From: JBCBKZ01 sp039026975
GTDB taxonomy: Bacteria; Bacteroidota; Bacteroidia; J057
Reading direction: 5' to 3'
Assembly: GCA_039026975.1 (NCBI GenBank)
Contig: JBCCLI010000062.1
Coordinates: forward strand, 1 to 22,718
Length of the DNA stretch: 22,718 nt
The position numbers and the translations under genes were made by a program. Numbering within the stretch: position 1 is the first letter of the stretch; the number at the start of each line of letters is the position of its first letter. This document shows positions 1 to 7,097 of the stretch, in pieces. A model generated the notes under the pieces. It was not told the origin of the DNA. It saw nothing but the letters and a program-made list of their open reading frames with translations, and made no database searches.

Positions 1-807
1 AAAATCCATGATACTAACAACTGGCATAAGCTAGTCCGGCCAAATACCAAGATGTTGATTGTTGAGACCCCTTCTAATCCAGCTATAGACCTGCTGGATT
101 TGGCATGGCTGGGAGAATTTACACGTGAACACGATCTTATCTTGGTAGTAGATAACTGTTTTGCTACCCCATACCTACAGCAGCCAATAGCCTATGGGGT
201 GGATCTGGTCCTCCACTCAGCTACTAAATATATAGACGGTCAGGGGAGAGTGCTGGGCGGACTGATTGCTGGAAGAAAAGAGTTAGTAGAGGAACTCAAA
301 GTATTTGCACGTCATGCGGGGCCAGCTCTCTCTCCCTTTAACAGCTGGGTGCTCTCTAAAAGCCTGGAAACCCTCGCCTTGAGAATGGATAAACACTGCC
401 AGAATGCGCTGCAGGTAGCTGAGTGGCTGCATGCTTATCCAGAGGTGGATTTTGTGAAGTACCCTTTCCACCCCTCCCATCCCCAGTTTGACCTGGCGAA
501 GCGGCAAATGCGGGCGGGAGGAGGCGTACTCTCCTTCCAGATTAAAGGAGGCCTTGAAAGGGGAAGGCAGTTCCTGGATTCCTTGAAGATGGCTTCACTG
601 AGCGCCAACCTAGGAGATTCCCGTACCATAGCTACTCATCCTGCTTCTACTACCCACAGGAAGCTGACCGCAGAACAACAGGCTGAGGTAGGGATTACGC
701 CTGGCCTAATCCGTATCTCTGTGGGGCTGGAACATCCTCAAGATATTATCAAAGACCTGGAACAGGCCTTTGAACATGCGTATCCAACCTTACCCTTGCA
801 TACCTAG
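1..807 (+). CDS. metZ: O-succinylhomoserine sulfhydrylase, 3' part (5' end outside window)
   Basis: PLP-dependent enzyme of the Cys/Met metabolism family. It makes homocysteine from an activated homoserine and sulfide in the cytoplasm (methionine biosynthesis). The frame is open from base 1, giving 268 residues; the first Met at 52 lies inside the fold. Visible are the VETPSNP segment, the cofactor-binding Asp in VVDNCFATP, and the Schiff-base Lys (codon 226-228) in HSATKYIDGQGR. That last segment, followed by VLGG, is typical of the MetZ subgroup rather than of cystathionine gamma-synthase or beta-lyase. The C-terminal domain has the usual THPAST and GLIRISVGLEHPQDI motifs and is complete. 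Full-length family members are about 390-400 residues, so roughly the first 125-130 are missing upstream. Choosing O-succinyl- over O-acetyl-homoserine as substrate is inference from subgroup resemblance. Confidence 0.9.
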   Translation, partial: KIHDTNNWHKLVRPNTKMLIVETPSNPAIDLLDLAWLGEFTREHDLILVVDNCFATPYLQQPIAYGVDLVLHSATKYIDGQGRVLGGLIAGRKELVEELKVFARHAGPALSPFNSWVLSKSLETLALRMDKHCQNALQVAEWLHAYPEVDFVKYPFHPSHPQFDLAKRQMRAGGGVLSFQIKGGLERGRQFLDSLKMASLSANLGDSRTIATHPASTTHRKLTAEQQAEVGITPGLIRISVGLEHPQDIIKDLEQAFEHAYPTLPLHT

Positions 808-831
808 GGGATTCAGTTAGATTAGATCATA

Positions 832-865
832 AAAAAAGCGACCTCCGATTGAAGGTCGCTTTTTT
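832..865. terminator. Bidirectional intrinsic terminator between metZ and susD
   Basis: AAAAAAGCGACCT (832-844) is perfectly complementary to AGGTCGCTTTTTT (853-865) with an 8-nt loop. The A-run on one side and the T-run on the other give a U-tract in both directions. It lies 24 bp after the metZ stop and 18 bp beyond the susD stop, so it probably serves both convergent genes. Confidence 0.92.
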
Positions 866-883
866 ATTAAGATTACTATTTAA

Positions 884-2356
884 CTAGTATCCAGGGTTTT
901 GAACCAGGTTACTGTTAGCATCTATATCTCTCTGAGGAACAGGCCATACCAGGTTATCTGCACCAGAAGGAGAAGACGCGCGGTCATTCACCATAGGTCT
1001 ACCCAGGCGATTCAGATCATGGAAACGGTTTCCTTCCCATGCTAGCTCTACCTGACGCTCCAGGATGATAGCTTCAATCAGTTCATCAGCAGAAGCAAAG
1101 TCTCCTACTACGTAAGAAACATAAGCAGAAGCATCTCCTTCAGCTCCACCAGCATCTATTGTGCGAATGGCTCTGTTTCTGATCTCGTTCAGTAAGTCAA
1201 CAGACTCAGCATTTACTCCACCTGTACGAGCTAAGGCTTCAGCACGCATAAGGAGGATCTCAGCTAGACGGAAAACAGGTGCATCATCATCATTATTCAC
1301 AAATCCTTCATACTTCTCAATGTTGAAAGTATCATTGATAGTGAACTGGCTTACGCGGAGGTCAGCTAATGAGAATCCAGCTCCAGTAGCCAAGTCTGCC
1401 TGACGTGCAGGGACTATCTGGTTGTAAGCAACCTTTAGGGGCTCACTCACTATTACGTCTCCTCCACGTCCTTGTAGGTTATGGAAGGTAGGTAAAGATC
1501 CATTTACACCAGGATTATCCTGAGAAGTGTGAGCTATTTCAAAGATAGACTCAGAAGAACCTTCATTAGTGAAGAATTCCGCAGGAGTAGGAGTCAGTGT
1601 GAAGGGACCAGCAATTACCTGAGACGCAAAGTTAGCAGCAGCAGCGTAATCTCTCTGCTGGAATGCAATCTCTGCTAAGTAAGCCAATGCAGCAAAACGA
1701 GTAGCTCTACCAGAACCATTGGCATCTGGAAGTAGGCTAGCAGCTTCAGTAAAGTCAGATACTGCCTGCGCATATACTTCTGCCACAGTAGCTCTGGATG
1801 GGAAAACCACATCTCCAGAAGTAGAGGTTCCCATGGTTACGATGGGTACTCCCAAGTCAGAAGTAGAAGAACCACCCCATGGTTTTCCGTAGAAACGTAC
1901 CATTTCAAAGTAAGCCATTCCTCTGAGGAATAGTCCCTCACCCCTTATACGTGGACCGGCATCAGCTATGGCAGCATCAGTTATATTAGGAATAGCTTCT
2001 AGCACTAGGTTTACATCATTAATAGCACGGTAGCTATTTCTCCAAAGTCCTGCAATTTCTCCATTATCAGAAGTAATAGCATGTCTGGAAATATCTATCA
2101 TAGAAGGGAAAGACCCTCTCCATGCACCATTATCAGCCATAATATCACCGACGAAACTCATATTACAACCCATAAAATCTGATTGCTGGGCTGCATTATA
2201 GGCACCTGTTAGCGCCGTCTCTAAGTCTTGGGTGGAAGCAAACACCGCATCAGTCGATAGAGACTGCTGTGGCTGCTCTTCTAATTGCTCTTCACAAGCT
2301 ACGGCAAAGAGAGCCAGCAGCATGGTGAATAACATATATTTATTGAACTTTATCAT
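884..2356 (-). CDS. RagB/SusD-family nutrient-binding outer-membrane lipoprotein
   Basis: Surface lipoprotein that lids the SusC barrel and captures the ligand for import. The 490 residues begin with a lipoprotein signal peptide ending in the lipobox FAVAC, which makes Cys21 the lipidated residue. The acidic EEQLEEQ after the Cys resembles the surface-export signal of Bacteroidota lipoproteins. The body has SusD features: helical TPR-like stretches (RIRGEGLFLRGMAYFEMVRFYGKPWGG, about 136-162), a later FRLAEILLMRAEALAR helix, ERQVELAWEGNRFHDLNRLG near the C-terminus, and the characteristic ending QNPGY. Length is usual for the family. It starts 27 bp after the susC stop on the same strand, so the two are co-transcribed. 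No glycoside hydrolase, peptidase or regulator is adjacent, so the ligand cannot be named. Confidence 0.95.
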   Translation of the reverse strand: MIKFNKYMLFTMLLALFAVACEEQLEEQPQQSLSTDAVFASTQDLETALTGAYNAAQQSDFMGCNMSFVGDIMADNGAWRGSFPSMIDISRHAITSDNGEIAGLWRNSYRAINDVNLVLEAIPNITDAAIADAGPRIRGEGLFLRGMAYFEMVRFYGKPWGGSSTSDLGVPIVTMGTSTSGDVVFPSRATVAEVYAQAVSDFTEAASLLPDANGSGRATRFAALAYLAEIAFQQRDYAAAANFASQVIAGPFTLTPTPAEFFTNEGSSESIFEIAHTSQDNPGVNGSLPTFHNLQGRGGDVIVSEPLKVAYNQIVPARQADLATGAGFSLADLRVSQFTINDTFNIEKYEGFVNNDDDAPVFRLAEILLMRAEALARTGGVNAESVDLLNEIRNRAIRTIDAGGAEGDASAYVSYVVGDFASADELIEAIILERQVELAWEGNRFHDLNRLGRPMVNDRASSPSGADNLVWPVPQRDIDANSNLVQNPGY

Positions 2357-2383
2357 TGTTACTGAAATTTACTTGGATGTGAA

Positions 2384-5371
2384 TTAGAAGGTTACATTAG
2401 CACCAAATACAACTTGACGAGACTGCGCACGGTTAAAGAAGGTTACCCCTTGAGTGGCTGTACCAGCACCTGCTCTTGTAGTCTCAGGATCCAATCCTTT
2501 ATAGTCTGTAATTGTGATTAGGTTATACCCAGTAGCGTATAATCTTAGGTTTACATCTCCAGTCCACTTCCTTGGGAATGTGTAAGCAAGTGTAGTGGTC
2601 TTTAGACGCCAGAAAGATCCATCATCTAGGTAACGGGTAGAGTGCTGTGCACCGTTATTAGAAAACCTTCTAGCCTGTGGTACATCTGAATCAGGATTCT
2701 CAGGAGTCCAAGCATCTAGCTGACTTCTTAGCTGGTTCCATACAGAACCTAAGTTAGATTCATTAAATCTACCTTCAGAACGATAGATGTTGTTTCCTTG
2801 AGAGAACTGCCAGAAAGCAGAAAGAGATATTCCTTTGTAAGAGAAATTATTAGTGATCCCTCCATAATAATCTGGAAACTGCGAACCTAAAATTCTTCTA
2901 TTAGCTAGAGAATAAGCAGAAGAAGCGTCAGCACGGTTTCCTTCAGCATCCAAAGAGAAGTAAAGACCATCTCCATTAGTTCTATCTACACCGCCAAATT
3001 CTACCAGGTAGAAAGCACCCAGCTCTTCTCCTTCTCTGTAAATCTGCTGTCCGGTGATGATATCATCAGCTACTCCGTCTCCATCATTATCTGGAAGACT
3101 GATCACTTCATTTTCAATAGTAGCTACATTAGCCACAATGTTCCACTTGAAATCTCCATCAAGAACATCAGCAGATAATTCAAGCTCTATACCTGCATTA
3201 CGAATCTCACCCGTATTAGTAGTTATTACTGGGTTAGCCGTAGCAGGGGCTATACCCGTAGTAAGTGGCTGAGGAATATCAAATAGAAGTCCTTCAGTGT
3301 TCTTAATAAAGTACCCCAAGGTACCACTTACGCGGTTATTGAATAATCCGAACTCAACAGCAATATCTAGCTGTGCTGTTTCTTCCCAGCTCAACTCTTG
3401 GTTTGAAAGACTGGCTACCTCATACCCGGGAAGTGCATTGTAGTCTCTACCAAAAGCTACCAGACCAGCAGCATCAAAGTTTCCAATCTCAGCATTACCT
3501 GTAAGACCATAGCTCGCACGTAGCTTCAAGAAGCTAACAGCACTATTATTAGCTAGGAAAGCTTCATCAGAGATGATCCATGCAGCAGAAGCAGCAGGGA
3601 AGAATCCATAACGGTTATCAGCACCAAAACGTGAAGAACCGTTATAAGAACCTACTACGGAGAAGAGGTATTTTCCGTCATAAGCGTAGTTAGCGCGGAA
3701 GAAGTTATTCTGGAAAGAAAATCTAGTTCCGTTTCCACCACCACCTGTAATTTCAGCAGCAGAGTTCAAGGTTAATAGACGGTTATCTGCAAATGTGTTA
3801 CCATCTACATCAATCTCTTCAAACTCAGAACGCTGGAAGTTAGATCCTAACGTTAGCTTTAATCCGTGTGAACCAAAGGTATTGGTATAGGTAAAGAAAC
3901 CCGTAACAGTATTGTTCAAGCGCTGCCCGTTATCAGCAGATCCAGCTCCGATAGGGAAACCATCAGTAGTGATATCAGAAGCCTTGTTAGTTTCAAATAC
4001 CTGTGTAAACTCAGTACCTAATTCAGTTCTGAAATTTAAGTTATCCAGGATATCCCAGCTCATGTAAATATTACTTAGTAACTGGGTACTTGTGGTTACT
4101 ATTTTCTGACCAAGTAGGTTAGAAAGAGGAGTTCCATTAAATGGGCCTACATCAAATAAAGGATCTCCGTTATCATCTACAGACTCCACATCTGGATAGA
4201 TAAGAGCAGCATATGTAATAGGAGAAGCCACATTATTTTCCTCATTTTGTCTACGGTTACGTACACGTGAAGGACTAAGGCTAATTCCCACTTTCAGCTT
4301 ATCATTTACCTGCTGGTCAATGTTAGCTCTTAAGGACATTCTACGAAGATTGGTGGTTCTTACATATCCATCCTCGTTTCTGTAGGTAGCAGAGAAGAAG
4401 TAAGACGTTTTTCCACTCGTTCCGCTTATACTTGCATTAGCTTCTTGAAGAAAGGCAGTTTGAAGGACGAGATCTTGCCAGTCAGTATCAGGACCGTTTA
4501 CATCTCTTCTTACAGATGATCCTACCGCTTCAGCAGCCCGGTTAGTCAATTCAGCATATTCTGGACCTGTTAGCATGTCATAGGTCTCAGTAGCCTCAGA
4601 GAATCCAGCATAGTAGTTTAAGCTAACCTTAGCTTTTCCGGGTTGTCCTCTTTTAGTAGTAATCTGAATAACCCCGTTAGAAGCACGTGCTCCATAAATG
4701 GCTGTTGCAGCAGCATCTTTTAGCACTTCTACAGACTGGATATCTGCTGGGTTAATGTTAAGTAGTGGGTTACCACCACCTACTGTACCGAGGGCATTAT
4801 TTGAGGCAAGACCTTCCAGGATAATACCATCTACTACGTAGAGTGGCTGGTTATTAGCGTTTATAGACGCAATACCACGCACACGTACATTGATGGCGGA
4901 ACCTAGTGTTCCTGAGTTAGCAGCAATATTTACCCCTGCTAACCTTCCCTGGAGCGCACTTTCCAGCGCATTCACGGGAGCTTCTCTAATTTCCTCTTCT
5001 CCAACTTTTACAATAGAACTGGTTAGGTTTCTTCTTGTCTGCGTACCATAACCCGTTACAATCACTTCTTCTAGCTGGAGAGGATCATTTCCTAGTGTTA
5101 CATTAATAACTGAGCGGCCATCAATGGCTACTTCTTGTGAGGCTCTTCCTACCAGTGAATAGAGTAACATTTCACCAGATGCAGGAACCTCTAAAGAGTA
5201 ATCACCTTGCGCATCAGTAAAAATGCCTATGGTTGTTCCTTTTACCAGGACAGCAACACCTTCTAAAGGAGTGCCATTTTCATCTGAGACTTTTCCTGAG
5301 ATTACGCTTTGCGCATGTGTTACTCCCAAGGAAATGAAACAGACGACCACCATTAATAGAAGTCTTTTCAT
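2384..5371 (-). CDS. SusC/RagA-family TonB-dependent outer-membrane transporter
   Basis: TonB-energised beta-barrel that imports oligosaccharides, peptides or similar ligands with its SusD partner. The 995 residues comprise a signal peptide (1-20, cleaved around THA-QS), a carboxypeptidase-regulatory-like beta-sandwich (about 23-95, ISGKVSDENGTPLEGVAVLVKG), a TonB-box region (EEVIVTGYGTQTRR, 101-114), and a plug domain. The plug carries the SusC signature VEVLKDAAATAIYGARASNG (214-233). A barrel follows and ends in the aromatic residue (GANVTF) typical of outer-membrane proteins. A DNDGDGVADD loop near residue 760 resembles a calcium-binding loop. The start is a plain ATG; no strong Shine-Dalgarno is visible, as usual in this phylum. 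It is the first gene of a two-gene operon. No ECF sigma/anti-sigma pair or hybrid sensor adjoins it and there is no extra N-terminal signalling domain, so its control is not evident apart from the palindrome at 5528-5545. Confidence 0.95.
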   Translation of the reverse strand: MKRLLLMVVVCFISLGVTHAQSVISGKVSDENGTPLEGVAVLVKGTTIGIFTDAQGDYSLEVPASGEMLLYSLVGRASQEVAIDGRSVINVTLGNDPLQLEEVIVTGYGTQTRRNLTSSIVKVGEEEIREAPVNALESALQGRLAGVNIAANSGTLGSAINVRVRGIASINANNQPLYVVDGIILEGLASNNALGTVGGGNPLLNINPADIQSVEVLKDAAATAIYGARASNGVIQITTKRGQPGKAKVSLNYYAGFSEATETYDMLTGPEYAELTNRAAEAVGSSVRRDVNGPDTDWQDLVLQTAFLQEANASISGTSGKTSYFFSATYRNEDGYVRTTNLRRMSLRANIDQQVNDKLKVGISLSPSRVRNRRQNEENNVASPITYAALIYPDVESVDDNGDPLFDVGPFNGTPLSNLLGQKIVTTSTQLLSNIYMSWDILDNLNFRTELGTEFTQVFETNKASDITTDGFPIGAGSADNGQRLNNTVTGFFTYTNTFGSHGLKLTLGSNFQRSEFEEIDVDGNTFADNRLLTLNSAAEITGGGGNGTRFSFQNNFFRANYAYDGKYLFSVVGSYNGSSRFGADNRYGFFPAASAAWIISDEAFLANNSAVSFLKLRASYGLTGNAEIGNFDAAGLVAFGRDYNALPGYEVASLSNQELSWEETAQLDIAVEFGLFNNRVSGTLGYFIKNTEGLLFDIPQPLTTGIAPATANPVITTNTGEIRNAGIELELSADVLDGDFKWNIVANVATIENEVISLPDNDGDGVADDIITGQQIYREGEELGAFYLVEFGGVDRTNGDGLYFSLDAEGNRADASSAYSLANRRILGSQFPDYYGGITNNFSYKGISLSAFWQFSQGNNIYRSEGRFNESNLGSVWNQLRSQLDAWTPENPDSDVPQARRFSNNGAQHSTRYLDDGSFWRLKTTTLAYTFPRKWTGDVNLRLYATGYNLITITDYKGLDPETTRAGAGTATQGVTFFNRAQSRQVVFGANVTF

Positions 5372-5959
5372 TAATTAAGGCTTTTAAGTTTGACGTTAGT
5401 TCAAATAGAAAAATTAGTACACCCCTGATGAATATTCACCCGGGGATCTCTTTATACTCTTATATAAAATTGTAATTGTGAAAAGGTGTATGGAAGAGGA
5501 TGTCTACACACCACTATAGTCAGGCGTTCAGTGTTTAAACACTGACTGTCTATAGGTTTGGTAATTGGCTGTACAGATAAGTGTATCAGTCTCCTCATAT
5601 TTACCTTATCGCCTTAGGTTTACAAACTTTTCAGCGAGGCAATCTTAAAAACGGGCTGAAAGAAAAACAACTTATCAGAAGAAATTCTTGAAGATTTCTG
5701 CCCACAGAAGCTTAGCTGAGTTAAGTTGACGTTCAGTAAGTTAGAACCATTATCAGTATCAATTGGTTGCCAAAACAACTAAAAAATAATGGATTTTTTC
5801 TTAGAGAAATTCCTAATCAGAAATACTTATATATATGATTTTTTGGATAAGTTATCATATCTATAAATGCAAATAGTAGTTTATATAGAAATGTTAAGAA
5901 AACGTTAAAAAAAATATGGAAATATTATTTCACCTTAACATATCTTAATATGTTTGTCC
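5372..5959. other. Gene-free AT-rich leader upstream of susC
   Basis: About 590 bp between the trxA terminator and the susC start hold no convincing ORF on either strand, no RNA gene I recognise, and no exact TAnnTTTG promoter on the susC strand. The only clear structure is the palindrome at 5528-5545. The stretch 5780-5960 is very AT-rich. The susC promoter must lie somewhere here, but I cannot place it. Confidence 0.6.
5528..5545. repeat. 18-bp perfect palindrome in the susC leader
   Basis: TCAGTGTTTAAACACTGA is its own reverse complement. It lies about 157 bp upstream of the susC ATG and is flanked at slightly unequal distance by two copies of CTATAG (5514-5519 and 5550-5555), themselves self-complementary. 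No T-run follows on either strand, so an operator is more likely than a terminator. A hairpin in a long 5' leader is the alternative. Confidence 0.55.
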
Positions 5960-6012
5960 AAAAAAAGAGTCAGCTTCTGTAAGCTATTTTTGACACTTAC
6001 AAAACCTGACTC
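5960..6012 (-). terminator. Intrinsic terminator of trxA
   Basis: Read on the minus strand, GAGTCAG (6012-6006) pairs with CTGACTC (5973-5967). A second helix block, GTAAG with CTTAC, extends the stem across a short internal mismatch, with a loop of about 12 nt. A run of T follows at 5966-5960. It begins 28 bp after the trxA stop. Confidence 0.8.
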
Positions 6013-6039
6013 CCGAGTAAGAATTTGCTTACATGTTAA

Positions 6040-6366
6040 TTAAGCAAACTGTCCCTCTAACTTGGAAGCAATCTTTGACTTAGGAGCTGCCCCCACTAGT
6101 TCGTCTACTTTCTTACCGTTATTAAAAACGAGTAAGGCTGGGATACCAGTGATTCCGTATTTGATAGATAGATCCCGATTTGCATCAACGTCTACTTTAC
6201 CAATAACGGCCTTCCCGTCATACTCCCCTGCCAATTCTTCAATAACTGGAGCTATAGCCCTACATGGACCGCACCAGGCTGCCCAAAAGTCTACTAACAC
6301 CGGTTTATCAGAATTAAGCACTGTCTCCTCAAAGTTCGCTTCAGTGATTTCAATTGGTTTTGCCAT
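6040..6366 (-). CDS. trxA: Thioredoxin
   Basis: Small cytoplasmic dithiol oxidoreductase that reduces protein disulfides and is recycled by thioredoxin reductase. With the ATG at 6366 the protein has 108 residues, and the active site WCGPC falls at Cys32/Cys35 with the cis-proline (GITGIP) at Pro76, matching the E. coli numbering exactly. The upstream in-frame codon at 6381 is TTG and would add five residues (MKLFN) with no family support, so I chose the ATG. DFWAAWCGPCRAIAP, KVDVDANRDL and PALLVFNNGKKV are all canonical. There is no signal peptide. It is a single-gene unit with its own terminator; susC is on the same strand but about 670 bp further on. Confidence 0.96.
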   Translation of the reverse strand: MAKPIEITEANFEETVLNSDKPVLVDFWAAWCGPCRAIAPVIEELAGEYDGKAVIGKVDVDANRDLSIKYGITGIPALLVFNNGKKVDELVGAAPKSKIASKLEGQFA

Positions 6367-6678
6367 ATTAAACAGTTTCAATTATAACGACTTGAATATG
6401 CAAAAGTTTTTGTTCAATTCTCATTGACTTGAACACTAACTCGTGTGCATCTCCCTGACCCTATCAAGTAATGAAAGATTAGGAGGTTAAAATGTAACTT
6501 TTATAAAGGTAATGTGTGGAATTCAACATATTTATCATCTAGGAGACATCTTAATCAGATAGAAGATAGCCCTTGTTCCCCTCTCATAAGACCCCAAGAC
6601 ATATGAAGAAAATGGTAAGTACCTGACTATCAGTATACTATAATTATTGTAAATTTTATGGCTTGTAAATTTATCTTT

Positions 6679-6694
6679 TGGCACAAAAATTGAA
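6679..6694 (+). promoter_or_regulatory. Sigma-54-like -24/-12 promoter
   Basis: TGGCAC, five A residues, then TTGAA gives the -24 (TGGCAC) and -12 (TTG) elements of sigma-54 promoters at exactly the consensus spacing. One deviation is A instead of C after TTG at -12. The predicted start is near 6706, firing toward the strong + strand terminator at 7061-7097. The bipartite match inside an intergenic region is direct observation; function is inference. Confidence 0.42.
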
Positions 6695-6704
6695 CAAGTG
6701 TTCA
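6691..6704. promoter_or_regulatory. 14-bp palindrome overlapping the -12 element
   Basis: TGAACA-AG-TGTTCA is a perfect dyad (6-bp half-sites, 2-bp spacer). It covers the -12 element and the region just before the predicted start of the sigma-54-like promoter. The position suits a repressor site, but no regulator gene is nearby. Confidence 0.35.
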
Positions 6705-6705
6705 T

Positions 6706-7097
6706 GTCTGGTAAGATATCCGAATAGATTAACACATTTCCGGTGCTTACAGGCATAAAAGTTGTTCTTTAGGTATGCAGGAGAATAGTCGTCCTAATAC
6801 TGAACAAAAGACTATTTATAATTGATAGCCAACTTATGATCAGACAAGACATCATAATCTGGCCATATTAATATGCCAGCATTAACCCTTGCTTCAAGAA
6901 GAAAATTCTACCATTGACTCGAGGTCGCGAACAGCATGTAACTTATGTGAACTCGCGTACATAAGCTAAAGATACAGTGTAATAGTTAACTTGTTAACGT
7001 ACTTTGGAATTAGGGATATACTGATCTGAAAAGCTAATAACTGGACGAATAAAGAATTTGTAGAGCCGACTCACTGCTGGGTCGGCTCTATTTTTTT
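6706..7097 (+). ncRNA. Putative sigma-54-dependent small RNA (about 390 nt)
   Basis: The candidate transcript is bounded by a sigma-54-like promoter at 6679-6694 and an unusually strong same-strand intrinsic terminator at 7061-7097. Within it no ORF exceeds 16 codons, and none has a clear ribosome site. It contains an inverted repeat, CTTATGT (6942-6948) with ACATAAG (6959-6965), that could form a hairpin with a 10-nt loop. It would be transcribed toward the 3' end of the permease gene, and its last bases overlap that gene's stop codon in antisense. No known RNA family is recognised. The call rests only on the two boundary signals and the lack of coding sequence. The alternative is that the hairpin serves only the permease mRNA and the promoter match is fortuitous. 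Confidence 0.3.
7061..7097 (+). terminator. Strong intrinsic terminator, oriented on the + strand
   Basis: TAGAGCCGAC (7061-7070) pairs perfectly with GTCGGCTCTA (7081-7090). Three further pairs, one a G-U, extend the stem to 13 bp with a CTGC tetraloop, followed on the + strand by seven T (7091-7097). On the minus strand the hairpin is followed only by CAAATTCTTTATT, a weak U-tract. It could still serve the permease gene, whose TAA overlaps the T-run, but the geometry favours + strand transcription. Confidence 0.85.

Larger units (their letters stand above)
6367..7060. other. Long intergenic region between permease 3' end and trxA
   Basis: Nearly 700 bp with no credible protein gene. A minus-strand ORF of 73 codons (6756-6535) has an AT-driven composition and no recognisable motif. 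The + strand has only tiny ORFs, for example 16 codons from 6775, 11 from 6836 and 14 from 6873. Structures present are a sigma-54-like promoter on the + strand (6679-6694), a 14-bp palindrome overlapping it (6691-6704), a 7-bp inverted repeat CTTATGT/ACATAAG (6942-6965), and two GTTAAC boxes in tandem (6984-6997). Confidence 0.6.

Noticed and set aside
5761..5775. Sigma-54-like TTGGCA...TTG on the minus strand upstream of susC
   Set aside because: The spacing between the GG and the TTG elements is one base short of the strict requirement, and it lies almost 400 bp from the susC start.
6367..6381. Five-residue extension of thioredoxin from a TTG codon
   Set aside because: The ATG at 6366 places Cys32, Cys35 and Pro76 at canonical positions; the extension has no support.
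6481..6497. AGGAGG followed by ATG TAA, a start-stop minimal ORF
   Set aside because: A strong Shine-Dalgarno is not the usual signal in this phylum and nothing follows in frame; probably fortuitous.
6603..6638. CCTGACTATCAGTATAC at 6622-6638 recurs with one mismatch at 9603-9619, near both sigma-54-like promoters
   Set aside because: A 17-mer with one mismatch is near chance expectation in a window this size. The distance to the -24 element differs (about 41 versus 12 bp) and the orientation is reversed, so I do not call it a shared regulator site.
6535..6756. 73-codon minus-strand ORF in the trxA/permease gap
   Set aside because: It starts with ATG but has AT-driven composition (many Ile, Tyr, Ser), no motif, no signal peptide and no supporting context. 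It also overlaps the better-supported + strand promoter.
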